A stretch of DNA of 64,000 bases from positions 696,782 to 760,781 of the forward strand of contig NW_006920877.1 of the NCBI RefSeq assembly GCF_000417875.1, read 5' to 3'. Made by a program: the position numbers and the translations under genes. Of the stretch, positions 43,612-54,135 are shown in pieces (the first letter of the stretch is position 1; every line of letters starts with the position of its first letter). The notes below the pieces were generated by a model that was given only the letters and a program-made list of their open reading frames with translations, ran no database searches and had not been told where the DNA came from. The DNA is from Pseudozyma flocculosa PF-1. Lineage: Eukaryota > Basidiomycota > Ustilaginomycetes > Ustilaginales > Ustilaginaceae.

Positions 43612-45516
43612 TCAGTCGGAGCCGAAGCGGTCTGGTACTGTCGTACGATGACAGCCAGTTGAGACGGTGGTGATCAGCAGGCAGATGGCGGTGACTCGCC
43701 GCGGCCCGAACCTGCATGGACTCACGGAGTACAGGCGCGACCAGGCTCCAGATATAGATGACAATGCAGAGCCAGCTGCTGACGACTCGCATCCACATGG
43801 CGGTCGAGCTGCGTCCGATGTAGGCAATTGGCGCGCCATCTTCCGAGGGGTCCGGCGACGGTCCACCCAGCCGAACAAAGCGCCTGGCAAGGCAAGGCGA
43901 CCAGACGGGCGAGAGAGGTTAAGCACGCGGGCAGACAGCACGCTCTCAGCAGACAAGGATGCGGTTCGGACCCACCAGTCTGTCAGCAGCATAGCAGTGT
44001 AACATGCTGCGATCGCAAAGACGAAGTGGAAGAAGGCATAGTTGTACCGCGTTCCCTGACGCTCGTCGTCGGCTTCGTCACCGCCGAATCCGTCTCCAGC
44101 GTCTGAGTCGTCGTCCATGTCCTCGTCGAGCGCTGAAGCGGGGATCGCACCTGCTTCGACGGCCGCCATCAGGGCTTGGATCCGGAGCGAGTCCTTCTTG
44201 CCGGGCTGGTCAGTGACGACGCCTCCGCCGCCGCTGCTGGATGCATCCATCGAGTCGCGAGTGGCCAGTGGCCCGTAGCCGGATGGCGGCATGTTTTCGT
44301 TGATTGCCGCGCGCCTCTTGCCGACGAGGGCTTTGGACTGTGTGGCAGCCCTCGAGGTCGAATAGGCGATCGCCAAGAACGTGAAGACAGCACCAATCAC
44401 GACTGTCGTGGTCTTGGCGTTTCCACCCCGACCTCGCGTGATCGGGTTGCACTCGATGTTGTCGCGGTTCATGACGGCGGAAGCGATGAGGTAGGTGCAA
44501 TAAGCCGCGACCATGCTGCTCTGGGCCAGACCGCTGCGAGGGTTGGCCTCCTGCACCATTGGGCTGACGGATAGGCCGGTGAGGACGATGCAGAGGACCA
44601 AGTTGATGCTGATGAAGGACTGATTGAGGCTGCATCCGCTCGAGGCAAAGAAGCCATAAAGCACGCCAGTAAGAGCAATGGTGGCGGCGTACATGCCGAG
44701 CGTACTGCCGATGAGGGTGAACTTCCAAAAGTTGGAGTCGGTGGCCTCCCACTTGTCGAGGCAGGTTTCGGACCACGTATGAGCGAAGTCGACGAGGAGG
44801 ACGAGGCCGACGACGATGAAGATGCAGGCAAGAATCAGGGCGAAGTAGTTGGCCCATACGATGAAGAAGCCGTTCGGGACGAAGAACATGAGGAGGGTGA
44901 GGAGCAGCCACAGCAGCACCTTGGGACCCCACCATCTGGACGTCGGCGCAAGGCAAGGTTGGTGTGGCTATCAGAGACGCAGCACACGGCACGAAGGGCA
45001 ATCAGGCGCCACGGCACTCACCCATTCTGGATGGCGGCTCGCTTCGTGCGCGTGTCTTTAACGCCGATCAACAAGGTGCCAAGGATCAGGTGGAAAAGGG
45101 CCAGGGCAAACGTGATGCGATGGACCTGAGGGACGGTGCAAGGGAGCATGCGCGTGGGCGGATGGTGAGTTTGCAGCGCCTCTAGACGTCGACAGCATCT
45201 GTCGCGGACCTCTTCTTACAGCCAGGACACCATAGCAGCGGTCCTTGTCCTTGCAGTCCATCTTGACATAGTTGTAGCTCCACTCCTCGATCTTGTGCAT
45301 GACGAAGCCCGTCAGGCTGAGCCATGCGAGCAAGGCATCCAGACAAAAGATGATGGCAAAGCCGACCCTGGTCGCAATCGAGGACTGGCAGTTGCACGAC
45401 TTGAAGAAGGCCGAGGCGGCGGTACTGGTGCAGCAGAAGGCCAAACCGGCCAGGCACGAGGCGGACACCGAGGCCAGACCGCCACCGAGGAACGGCAGCG
45501 AAAGGAGAGCACCCAT
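43612..45516 (-). CDS. TMS1: Serinc/TMS1 family membrane protein
   Basis: Multi-pass membrane protein of the serine-incorporator family, vacuolar/plasma membrane in known fungi. Exons 45220-45516, 45022-45125, 43937-44935, 43726-43883 and 43612-43637 join in phase to 527 aa. The signature N-terminus MGALLSLPFLGGGLASVSAS and the Cys-rich loop FCCTSTAASAFFKSCNCQSS are present. They are followed by WWGPKVLLWLLLTLLMFFVP, DFAHTWSETCLDKWE and the late helices IGRSSTAMWMRVVSSWLCIV and IYIWSLVAPVL. The last 26-nt exon supplies LPDRFGSD, matching the family's LPDRDF ending. The exon 3/exon 4 junction (donor GTCTGC) is the least certain; an alternative GT a few codons earlier also keeps phase. Confidence 0.9.
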
Positions 45517-45989
45517 GGCTACGATAGTGAGTCGGCCGAATACGAATCGGCCGCTGGATGCGTCCAGCAAGCGGTGAACCTGGTTGGCAGGAACGAGTAG
45601 TAGTGATTGCGGAGCTGTGCGGTTTCGTGGTATGGTCGTGTTGGTGGTGGTCGGCAAGAAGCCTGTACGTGTTGCATGCGCCCGACCAAACCCAGCACGC
45701 GCTCAGAACCTGCGCCCCAACGGGAAGTGAGGGCTGGCCCTGGAGCAGAGGATGGCCTGCGGCAGGGTGGAGGGCACAAAGCTAGAGCGCGCGTGAAGCC
45801 CACGACGTCCAGAATGAGGCACTTGAGCAGAGGAGTCGGGCAAGCAACCGGGAGTTGGCAGGTGGAGGCTCAAAATTCAAAGGTTCATCTGCAGCTCTCC
45901 GCGCGAGCCGGCCCTCGCCAGCTCAGAAAATTGGAATCCTCGGCAGTGTCCTCGACTGGATTTTCGATTTTGGCCCATTTTCTTGCACG
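45517..45989. other. TMS1 upstream region
   Basis: Non-repetitive spacer between TMS1 and the repeat island; presumably the TMS1 promoter. No gene seen. Confidence 0.4.
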
Positions 45990-46410
45990 GCCAGAAATCC
46001 CGTAGCTGCCCCACCGGAATTAGGCCGTAGATGGCCTACGGCCTGAAATTGCCGTAGCAGACCGCCGATTTCAGGCCGTAGGGCTGCCTACGGCCTGAAA
46101 TTGGCGCAGGGGATCGCCAATTCTGGCCGTAGGTGGCCCTGCGGCCATTTTTAGCGTAGATAACCCCCAATTCCCCAATTTCAGGCCATAGGTCAGCCTA
46201 CGGCCAAAACCAACCTGCCCTTTGACACCAGCTAAGACTCCTCAAGCTCTGCCTTGTCACCGTCCCACAACGGGAGGGGCACACAGATCTCTGATTCCTT
46301 GACCTTGGTCTGCTGTGCTGACGAGCAGAGAGATGGGAAGTGAGATTGATGCCAGGAAGGAGGAGGAGGCAGGAGGCCGCGTGGCCTAAGGGCCAGGCGA
46401 GGCTTGGAAC

Positions 46411-46773
46411 TCAGAAGAGCCCAGGCCAGCCGCACGACATCTGTGGGGCAAGGAATGTGTCCACGCCGCGATGGGGCGCTCCGTTGTTGGGGGTGTGGGC
46501 GGTGTGAGCCATGTGGAAGCCGTCGTCTGGCACTCCCAACATGGTCTCCCGGGTGGCCTGGACGGCTTCCAAGTGCGGGGCCCTGTTCATGCGGGCTGTA
46601 GCCGCTTCAAAGCGTTCCTGAGACGTCATCCAGGAAGCGGTGGTGGAGGTCTGAGCGGCATTCAAAGGGATGGCCAAGGGGGCCGGCGTCTCTGCCAAGC
46701 GGTTGTAGTTGGCCATCATCAGGCGAATCTTGTCCATCATGGATGCGGCACTAGCCGCCAGGGTGGCGATGGC
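46411..46773 (-). pseudogene. Possible retrotransposon gag-like remnant
   Basis: A minus-strand frame without a stop for about 120 codons (MMDKIRLMMANYNRLAETPA onward) lies downstream, in its own orientation, of the LTR-like sequence at 46942-47229. The helical start and position would fit the beginning of a gag gene, but no zinc knuckle, protease or polymerase follows. It is broken and weakly supported. Confidence 0.25.
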
Positions 46774-46941
46774 GCTGAGGTCGGCTGGGGCCTGTTAGGA
46801 CAGCCACGGGAGGTGTACTGAGGCGGCGTGGACTTGACTCCGCGCGGGCCTTAACGCATCTCGGACCCGAAGGCCGCGTTCCGTGCTGCGGCAGTGTCGG
46901 TTCGAGCCGTACTGTAGATAGCCCCAGATCGGTATAGCTAG

Positions 46942-47229
46942 ATGGTTGCTTCCGGTCGTCGATTGTACTTAGTATCTATAGGATCCTACGGTGCGATATT
47001 GTCGCGCGGCGGGCTTGGCTCGGACCCGAGTTCAGAGCCTTGGCCCAGCCATCAGCCGCGCGCGCCCGCCACGCCTCCTTTCGTTCCGTCATCCATCTCC
47101 ATTCTCTCCGCTTGCCTCAGCACAGATATCAATATCCCCTCACACACTTACTGTCTCCCTCAACCTCTCCCGGTACACTACGCCGCCTTAGGCCTACCTA
47201 CGGTTAGCAAGACCCCTTGGGCATAACAG
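46942..47229 (-). mobile_element. LTR-like sequence, copy A
   Basis: Read on the minus strand it begins TGTTATGCCC and ends GCAACCA (TG...CA). Its outer parts, 47145-47228 and 46944-46989, match copy B in inverted orientation with few mismatches; the middle 155 bases are absent from B. Confidence 0.55.
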
Positions 47230-47450
47230 GGCCGTCCTACCCGGAGGAGGGGATGGGGGTCGGGCCAAACCAAGGTCGCCTGCCATGGCGTGGGATTGCT
47301 CCATGCCAGTGTCGACTGTGTCCGCCAATGCGGGGGACTTGGTGGCGTGGCCAGGGTGGCCGCGCGGGATCACCAAGCCCAAGCAAAGGTGAGTGACGTT
47401 GGAGTCTCCCATCCTAAACATTGCTGGTACCGTGGGTAGGTCGATTGTAA

Positions 47451-47592
47451 TGTTAAGCCCTAGGGGTCTTGCTAACCGTAGGTAGGCCTAAGGCAGTGTA
47501 GTGTACCAGGAGAGGTTGAGGGAGACAGTAAGTGCGTGGAAGTAGGATCCTATAGATACTAAGTACAATCGATGACCAGAAGCAATTACCCA
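47451..47592 (+). mobile_element. LTR-like sequence, copy B (internally deleted)
   Basis: Plus-strand partner of copy A, starting TGTTAAGCCC. Bases 47542-47587 are an inverted copy of 46944-46989 with about four differences in 46. It lies head to head with A across a 221-base spacer. Confidence 0.55.
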
Positions 47593-47958
47593 GCTGCTCC
47601 AGTCCTGCACTATCTACCACGCTGGTTGGACCAACACTACTGCATTGTGGGCTGCGCCCCTTGGGTCCAAGCCGTGGTGCGGCGCGTGTGGAGTTAACTC
47701 CACGCTGCCAACAAACGCCTCTCGGGGCTGCCCTAACACAGCTCAGCGCGGGCGCCAGCCAAGCGCGGGCGCCAGCCAAGCGCAGCCGCCAGCAAGGCCC
47801 AGCAAGAGGCCCGGCCAGCCGCCAGCCAACAGCTGCCAGTCGTCCGCCCAGCCAGCAGCCACCCAACACAGCCAGCCAGCAGCTGCCAGCCAAACACAGT
47901 CACCTTGCCACTTGCTTCCGCCCTGCTGCCCTGCCGCTGCTTCCGCCAGCAGCCGCTG

Positions 47959-48009
47959 TCAATCATCGGAAACGTCGGAGAGGCCCTCTCCGACGTCCCC
48001 GATGATTGA
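47959..48009. repeat. 51-bp palindrome, TCAATCAT family (P1)
   Basis: 25 base pairs around a single central base with only two mismatches. Ends are TCAATCATCGG and CCGATGATTGA, with GGAGAGGCCCTCTCC in the centre. Confidence 0.85.
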
Positions 48010-48049
48010 GGCCCTTGCTTCCGCTCCGCCTCATGTGAGTTTGTGCCGC

Positions 48050-48490
48050 TCTTGTCCTTCTCTGCTGATTGCCGTTGCTGACTCCTTTGCTCCCGTCTCC
48101 CTTTTGCCTGCTCCTCCCTCGCCGCCTTTCTTTGCTGCCAACAATGCTCTGCCGCTGTTGCCTGCTGCCGCGCTGCCGCTCTGCTGCTCTGCCGCCGCCC
48201 TGCTGCCGCCGTGCTGCCTGCCTTCCTGCCTGCTCGCCCCACCACCCAACAATGCCATCGCCACGCTGCCGCATATTAGTAGTCAGATTTAGCAATTCAA
48301 TGCCTCTAGATACATGTGGCTGTGGGTTCAGGGGTAGACCTACGGTAAGCAGGCCGTAGGCATTCTACGGCCAAAAATGCTGTAGGTGGCCCTACGGCAT
48401 CTGGGTGCCGTAGGGGATTAACGATCTCCTACGGCACTGCCATATCGTACAAGATCTACGATTTCCAAAATCGTAGGAAAATTCTTGCCC
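48050..48490 (+). repeat. Composite repeat unit, copy 1
   Basis: Shares its order with 53216-53640: a CTGATTGCCGTTGCTGACTCC start, then a CTG/GCC-rich stretch, CAATGCC, GGCTGTGGGT, a CCGTAG hairpin block and CCCCTAGCTATGA. The 3' half recurs immediately downstream. Confidence 0.7.
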
Positions 48491-48701
48491 CTAGCTATGA
48501 ATGCCCGTAGATACATGTGGCTGTGGGTTTGGGGGTAGACCTACGGTAAGCAGGCCATAGGATGCCTACGGCAGAAAGTGCCGTAGGTCCTCCTACGGCA
48601 CCCGGTGTTGTAGGGGATTAACAATCTCCTAAGGCACTGCCATGTCGTACGAGACATACAATTTCCAAAATCGTAGGCCAAAAGCCTGCCCCTAGCTATG
48701 A
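48491..48701 (+). repeat. Composite repeat unit, tandem 3' half (copy 2)
   Basis: Repeats the GATACATGTGGCTGTGGGT to CCCCTAGCTATGA part of copy 1 with scattered substitutions. It is bounded on both sides by CTAGCTATGA (48491-48500 and 48692-48701). Confidence 0.75.
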
Positions 48702-49221
48702 TTTTTAGATCATATACTAGCAACGATTTTCAGATCGTAGCTAGACCGGTCTACCTACAATTTTTGAGTTGTAGCCAGGCAGCGATCAGAATGTGAACAT
48801 GATCAATTGGATCAAATACTAGCTTTTATTGCAGAGTCAAATGCTATCTACGCTACTGGAACCCACGCTGACTGGGAGACATGGCGTGCCAGTAATACCT
48901 GCGCCAGCAAGGAGGCACTCACAGCAAGAGCAGGCTGGGGTCGGCGCCGGTTTGATGGTGGCAGCTGCTGGTGAGACAGAAAGAGATAGGGAGGAGCATT
49001 GTCAGCGTTGTCGATGCGGTAGATGCGACAAAATCAGAAAGGGCGACTCATAGCTAGCAGCAGGGTTGGGCCCAATTTGGATCGTAGCCTGGCTACGATC
49101 GGAAATCGGGCATCGAACCCTATCTTCGATTTTTCGATGCGCAGCCTACCTACGACTAGCTACAATCCGAAATCCGAAATTTGGCCTAGCTACAATCCAA
49201 GATTGTAGCCACGCACCCACC

Positions 49222-49258
49222 CTGCCTGCCTGCCTGCCTTCCTGCCTGCCTGCCTGCC
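49222..49258 (+). repeat. (GCCT)n microsatellite
   Basis: Tandem TGCC/GCCT units; the inverted arm carries the complementary (GGCA)n at about 52996-53030. Confidence 0.8.
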
Positions 49259-49285
49259 GCCTCGCCACGCCTCCGCACAGTCGAG

Positions 49286-49309
49286 CTCTCCGAGGATTCC
49301 GATGATTGA
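49286..49309. repeat. Half palindrome, TCAATCAT family (P4)
   Basis: Only the right arm CTCTCCGAGGATTCCGATGA (and TTGA) is present; the left arm has been lost. Confidence 0.6.
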
Positions 49310-50679
49310 CGGCTGCGCCTCCGCTTCTGCTCCGCAGCGAGCAGTCAAGCCGGCTGGCTAACTTGGGCGGGCAGGCGGGCAAGCAGGCTGGCTAGCAGGC
49401 TTGGGGGCTGGGCGAGCTGGCAGGCTCGGGCGGGTGCGCGGGTGGGCCGGCTGGCTGGCTCAGGGGCCGGCCGGCTGGCGCAGCTGACTAAGCTTGCGCG
49501 CGCGCAAAAAAAAAGTGGAGGTCAGGCCACGCCGCCACCTGCGTGCGTGCTCACACAGGCTTGCTGCCTGTTCTGCGTGCGTGCTCACGCGCACACGCCC
49601 TCTGCCTGACTGCCCGCCCGCCAGCTGGGCCTCGCCTGCCAGCATGGCCTCAAAATAAAGTCTAGCCCCGCTCCACCATCGCTCCTTTCCCGCGACCCTT
49701 TGCCCGCCATCCGCCCTTGCCCAACGCCGCCACCCGACCGCAATCAACCCTCGCCCGCCATCGACCCTCACCTGCCACCGGTCCTTTGCCCACCGCCGCC
49801 ACCCAACCGGCATCGATGCTACCTGCCGGCATCCGCCCCAGCCGCCTCGTACCCCCCCCCCCCCTTTCCAGCTGCGCTCTGCGCCGATGCCACCACCATC
49901 GTTGGCTTGCCGCCACCGCTACTGCCACCGTCGGCTTGCTGCCACCAAACCCAACTTGCCACCACATCAACGCCAACTCGCCGCAACCGCCCAGCCGCCA
50001 CCACCCACACAACAAAGACCGCCTTGCTTGCGTGAGTCACAACGCGGTCTGCCCGAGCAGTCCCCATCTGCCAATCTTGTGCACTGACGCAGGTTCTCTG
50101 CTGCATCTTTGCCTCCCTGCAGCATATACGACAACACACCTACGGACGATTGCCACACCACGTGCTCCGTGGATCATCAAGATGTCAGCATTTGAGTCGG
50201 TCTTTTTGATTCCGTCGCATCTACCGCATTGACAACGCTGCGCCTGGCACAAATGCTCCTTCGTTCTCCCCGTCTCACCAGCAGCCGCCGCCACCAAATC
50301 GACGCCGATCCCGGTCTGCCCTCGCTGTGAGTGCTTCCTTGCTGGCGCAGGTGCTGCCGCCAGTCAACGATGCTGATGATGGCCTTGGTTTCTGCCTCAT
50401 TCCCTATTTTCACCTCCTCTCCACCTCCCCTTCTGTCCATGCTCTGCAGTCGAACGCTTGCCCCCGCAATTGTACTAGTAGCGCAGATAGCTGTTGCAAT
50501 CGAAGCTAGTACCTGATGCAACTGATCGCTGCCTGGCTACGATGCGAAAATCGTAGGTAGACCGGTCTAGCTACGATCTGAAAATCGTAGCTAGTATACA
50601 ATCTAAAAATCAGCACGGCCTGTCTGCATCCAGAAATCGTTTGTGTAGAAGGATCTGCTACGATCTGAAAATCGTAGAC

Positions 50680-51130
50680 AGGCATAGCTAGGGGCAGGCT
50701 TTGGCCTACGATTTCGGAAATCGAGATGATCTACAAAAGTGCAGTGCCGTAGGACATCGTTAATCCCCTACAACCCCTGGGTGCCGTAGGTGGGCCTACG
50801 GCATTTTTGGCCGTAGGCATCCTACGGCCTGCTTACCGTAGGCCTACCTCCGCACTCAACAGCCGTATACCCTACTGGCATTGTATTGCAAAATCTAGTT
50901 ACACTGATACGTGGCGGCGCAGCGACAGCATTGGTGGGTGGCAGGGCAAGCAGGCAGGAAGGCAGGGCGGCAGCGCAGCAGCAGCAACGGTGGTAGAGCG
51001 TCAGCAGCAAAGTGAGGCGGTGAGAGAGGGGCAGCAAAAGGAAGAGTGGAGCGAAGGAGTCAGCAACGGCGTGCAGCAGAGCGGCAGAAGAACGAAAGCG
51101 GCAACAGCAAACTCACATGCTGAGAGGCAA
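50680..51130 (-). repeat. Composite repeat unit, inverted copy (copy 3)
   Basis: Reverse-complement relative of 48050-48490: begins CATAGCTAGGGGCAGGCT, continues with CCGTAG hairpins and GCCTGCTTACCGTAGG, then ACAGCCGTATAC and the CAG-rich stretch ending GAGTCAGCAACGGC. Confidence 0.65.
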
Positions 51131-51328
51131 ACACACATCGTGCTTCTACTGCTGCTGCTGCTGCTGAGCGTGGCGTAAGGGCAGCGCAGAGGCAAGGAAG
51201 GGCACAGCAGGGAGGTGGACATCAGCAGACAGAGCATAGGACTCACCAGAGCGGCAGCAGACAGAGCGGCAGCAGACAGAGCGGCAGCAGACCAGCGGCG
51301 GAGCGGAAGCAAGGCCGTGAATGGCCAA

Positions 51329-51374
51329 AATCGTCAGAGACTTTGGAGAGGCCTCTCCAAAGTCTCCGACAATT
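51329..51374. repeat. 46-bp palindrome (P2)
   Basis: 23 base pairs with two mismatches centred on GGAGAGG|CCTCTCC. The core repeats the GGAGAGGCCTCTCC centre of P1 but has AGACTTT arms. Confidence 0.85.
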
Positions 51375-52158
51375 GATGGCGGAGGTGGCGGCAGGCAGAA
51401 GCAGGCGGAAGCAGCGGCGAGGTGGTTGGGCGGAAGCAAGCAGCAAGGTGGCTGCAGTTGGCTGGCTGGCTGGCGGCCTGGCTGGCTGCTGGCTGCGCTG
51501 CGCTGTCGGCTGGCTGGCGGCTAGCTGACTGGCGGGTACGCTGAGTGGGCGGCAGCGCTGGACTGACGGCTGCGCTGAGCTAGCGGCTGTGCTGGACTGA
51601 CGGCTGGCTGGCTTGGGTGGTGGCGCGGCTGGCTGGTGGTGCTGGCGGGTGCTGGCAGGTGCTCGCAGGGCCTTGCAGCTGGCCTGGGTCGGCAACTGGC
51701 GGCTGGCTGGCAGGTGGCGTCGGGTGGTGGTGGTTAGGACGGAGAGGTTGGTGGGTGGGCGGCGGATGGATTTTGCAAAGGGCCGGGTGGCAAAGGGGCC
51801 AGCGCGCGCGCGCAGGGCCTCCTGTGCTGACGTAAGCAAAAAGTGCCATTTTCTGCGCAGGGTAGGGCCGGCGCAGGGCCGTAGGCAGCCCTACGGCCAA
51901 AAATGCCGTAGCTGCCCCTCAGGAAATGGCCGTAGGTGGCCCTACAACCCCAATTTCCATCCGTAGGGGGCCCTACGGCCATTTTCAGCGTAGATGATCC
52001 CCGATTCCCCGATTTCAGGCCGTAGGTTGGCCTACGGCCAAATCCCACCTGCCCTTTGACGCTAGCTATGAGGGTACGCCTGTCTACAATCTGCCAGATC
52101 GTAGGTTGACTCTGCTGCTAGCTATGACTCACCTGCTGACATGCCGATGATCTGCTAG

Positions 52159-52997
52159 GTGCGTGGCAGTTGTCCGTAGGTGGCATTGTTGTGTATGCGG
52201 CGGGAGACAAGCAGAGATCGCTGTCAGCGCCCCAGATCAGCAGGTAGGGACCGCGCGCGTACAGCTTGTGACTCATGCTAGCGAGAGGCGGTCTTTGTTG
52301 TGTGGGCTGTGGAGGCGAGTTGGCGTTGGCAGTAGCGGCGAGTTGGCATCAATGGTGGCAGGGTGAGGCGGCTGGGGAAGGTGATTGTCGGTGGCGTCGA
52401 GGTCAATTGGGCCGATGGCAGCGAGCAAGGGCTGACGGCGGTTGGGTGGCGGCGGTGGGCAAAGGTCCGATGGCAGGCAAGGGTTGATGACAGGCAAAGG
52501 TCCGATGGCGCGCAAGGGTCAATGGCAGGCAAGGGTCGATGGTAGTGGTCAGAAGGGAAGGAGGGACGGCGGGCAAGACTTTATACCGAGGCAGGCGGGC
52601 GGGCAAGGCCACGCTGGCGGACAGGCAGGCGGTCAGGCAGGCTGCCTGCCTGCGTGAGCACACACGCAGGCCAGCCAGCGAGCCTGCGTGAGCACGCACG
52701 CAGGTGGCGGTGTGGCCTGGCCTCCACTTTTTTTTGCGCGCGCACAAGCTTAGTCATAAGTCAGCCATGCCAGCCGGCCGGCCCCTGAGCCAGCCAGCTG
52801 GCCCACCCGCGCACCCGCCCGAGCCTGCCAGCCAGCCTGCCAGCCACCCACCCTGCTGGCTGGCTGGCTTGGCTGGCAAGCTGGCAGGCAGGGCGGAAGC
52901 TGGGCAGAAGAGCAGCTCAATCATTGGAATCCTCGGAGGCCGGCCTCTGAAGATTCTGATGATTGACGGCCATTGACTGTGCAGAAGCGTCGGGCGG

Positions 52998-53029
<32 letters not shown>

Positions 53030-53221
53030 CTACAATTTTGGATTGTAGCTAGATTGTAAGTAGGCTGCGCGCCCAAAAAACTTGTACACAGGCATCGATG
53101 CCCGATTTGAGATCGTAGGCAGGCTGCACATCGGAAAAATCGTAGACAGGGGTCGATGCCCGATTTCAGACTGTAGCCTGCGTACGATCAAAATTGGGCC
53201 CGACCCTGCTGCTAGCTATGT
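52159..53221 (-). repeat. Long inverted repeat, right arm
   Basis: Reverse-complement partner of 49048-50162, ending outward in CTGCTGCTAGCTATG. It contains palindrome P3 where the left arm has only the half palindrome P4. Confidence 0.75.
52917..52966. repeat. 50-bp palindrome, TCAATCAT family (P3)
   Basis: 25 base pairs with four mismatches; ends TCAATCATTGG and ATGATTGA; centre GGAGGCCGGCCTC. Confidence 0.8.
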
Positions 53222-53640
53222 CTGCCGCTCTGCTGATTGCCGTTGCTGACTCCTTCGCTCCTGTCTCCCTTTTGCCTGCACCTCCCTCACCGCCCTTCTT
53301 TGCTGCAACAATGCTCAGCCGCTGTTGCCTGCTGCTGCGCTGTTGCCTGCCTTCCTGCATGCTCGCCCCACCACCCACCAATGCCATCGCCGCGCCGCCG
53401 CACATCAGTGTAACTAGATTTTGCAATACAATGCCGGTAGAATACATACGGCTGTGGGTGCAAAGGTAGGCCTACAGTAAGCACTGCGAGGGAACCCCTA
53501 TGGCAAAATATGCCGTAGGTGATCTACGGCCAAAAATTGTAGGGGTGTAACGATCTCCTACGGCACTGCACTTTTGTAGATCATCTCCAATTTCCAAAAT
53601 AGTAGGACAAAGCCTGCCCCTAGCTATGATTGCCAACTTG
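53216..53640 (+). repeat. Composite repeat unit, copy 4
   Basis: Direct relative of 48050-48490, ending AGCCTGCCCCTAGCTATGAT. Confidence 0.7.
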
Positions 53641-53724
53641 CCACCACCACCCATACAACGCCAGCCTCTTCTTGTTTGCTTGAGTCACAAAGCTGTCCGC
53701 ACACAGTTGCCATCTGCTGACACT

Positions 53725-54027
53725 CATAGCTAGCAGCAGGCATAGCTAGCAGCAGGCATAGCTAGCAGCAAAAGGAATTCCCGATTTTTCCTATTGCACA
53801 GGCTGTGCGATCCAGGATTTGAGAGTCGTTATACAAGTGCGATCTGAAATCCTGGCCACTATGAGTGGATTTCAGATCGCAGGCAGGAAAATCTTAGGAT
53901 CTCAGATCGCAGCTGATCGCACGCCTGCTGCGATCTGAGAAATTGCACAAGCTGGCTGCAGCTGGATTTTCAGATTGTTATACATGTGCGATTTTTTTTT
54001 GACCAGATCCTGCTGCTAGCTATGAGT
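53725..54027. mobile_element. Short MITE-like element with CATAGCTAG termini
   Basis: About 300 bp bounded on the left by three tandem copies of CATAGCTAGCAGCAGG (53725-53770, last copy truncated) and on the right by the inverted form TGCTGCTAGCTATG (54011-54024). The interior is built of GATCTGAAAT/ATTTCAGATC inverted segments and ends in a run of T. It lies about 110 bases from the esterase stop codon. Confidence 0.6.
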
Positions 54028-54135
54028 CTCTTCATTTCGTTTCTGATACTATCAACCTCTGCAGAGGCGATTCCGCCCCGCGAGGTATGCAATACGCTAC
54101 GATGCGATGCGAGGTTGCCGCCCGGACCGCGCGCG

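Larger units (their letters stand above)
49048..50162 (+). repeat. Long inverted repeat, left arm
   Basis: Outer end TCATAGCTAGCAGCAGG. Pairs as reverse complement, imperfectly, with 52159-53221. Shared landmarks in order are GGGCCCAATTT, the GCCTGCC microsatellite, the half/whole TCAATCAT palindrome, GCGCGCGCAAAAAAA with AGTGGAGG, and CACCTACGGACGATTGCC at the inner end. Confidence 0.75.
45990..54027. repeat. Repeat island of nested fold-back/MITE-like elements
   Basis: About 8 kb without a credible gene. Visible layers are: CCGTAG/CTACGG hairpin arrays (46010-46215, 48335-48420, 48540-48610, 50745-50840, 51875-52035, 53465-53560); ATCGTAG/CTACGAT hairpins (48430-48480, 48700-48780, 49080-49200, 50530-50700, 53035-53190); a degraded LTR pair; two inverted-repeat levels; TCAATCAT palindromes; and CTG/CAG- and GCCT-rich low-complexity stretches. 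Segments recur directly (46120-46230 with 51955-52070; 48050-48480 with 53216-53640) and inverted (with about 50680-51130). This composition is unlike the flanking genes, and I see no transposase or reverse transcriptase frame, so the elements would be non-autonomous. Confidence 0.85.

Noticed and set aside
43612..43936. TMS1 read-through end without the last introns
   Set aside because: The unspliced frame loses the conserved MWMRVVSSW helix and LVAP...LPDRF end, which the spliced exons restore.
47645..48292. A 215-codon Ala/Pro/Ser-rich frame in the repeat island
   Set aside because: Made of low-complexity CTG/GCC repeats that recur elsewhere in the island in both orientations.
45990..54027. 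CRISPR-like interpretation of the regularly recurring CCGTAG/CTACGG units
   Set aside because: The genome is eukaryotic, the spacers are not of uniform length, units alternate in orientation and no cas genes are present.
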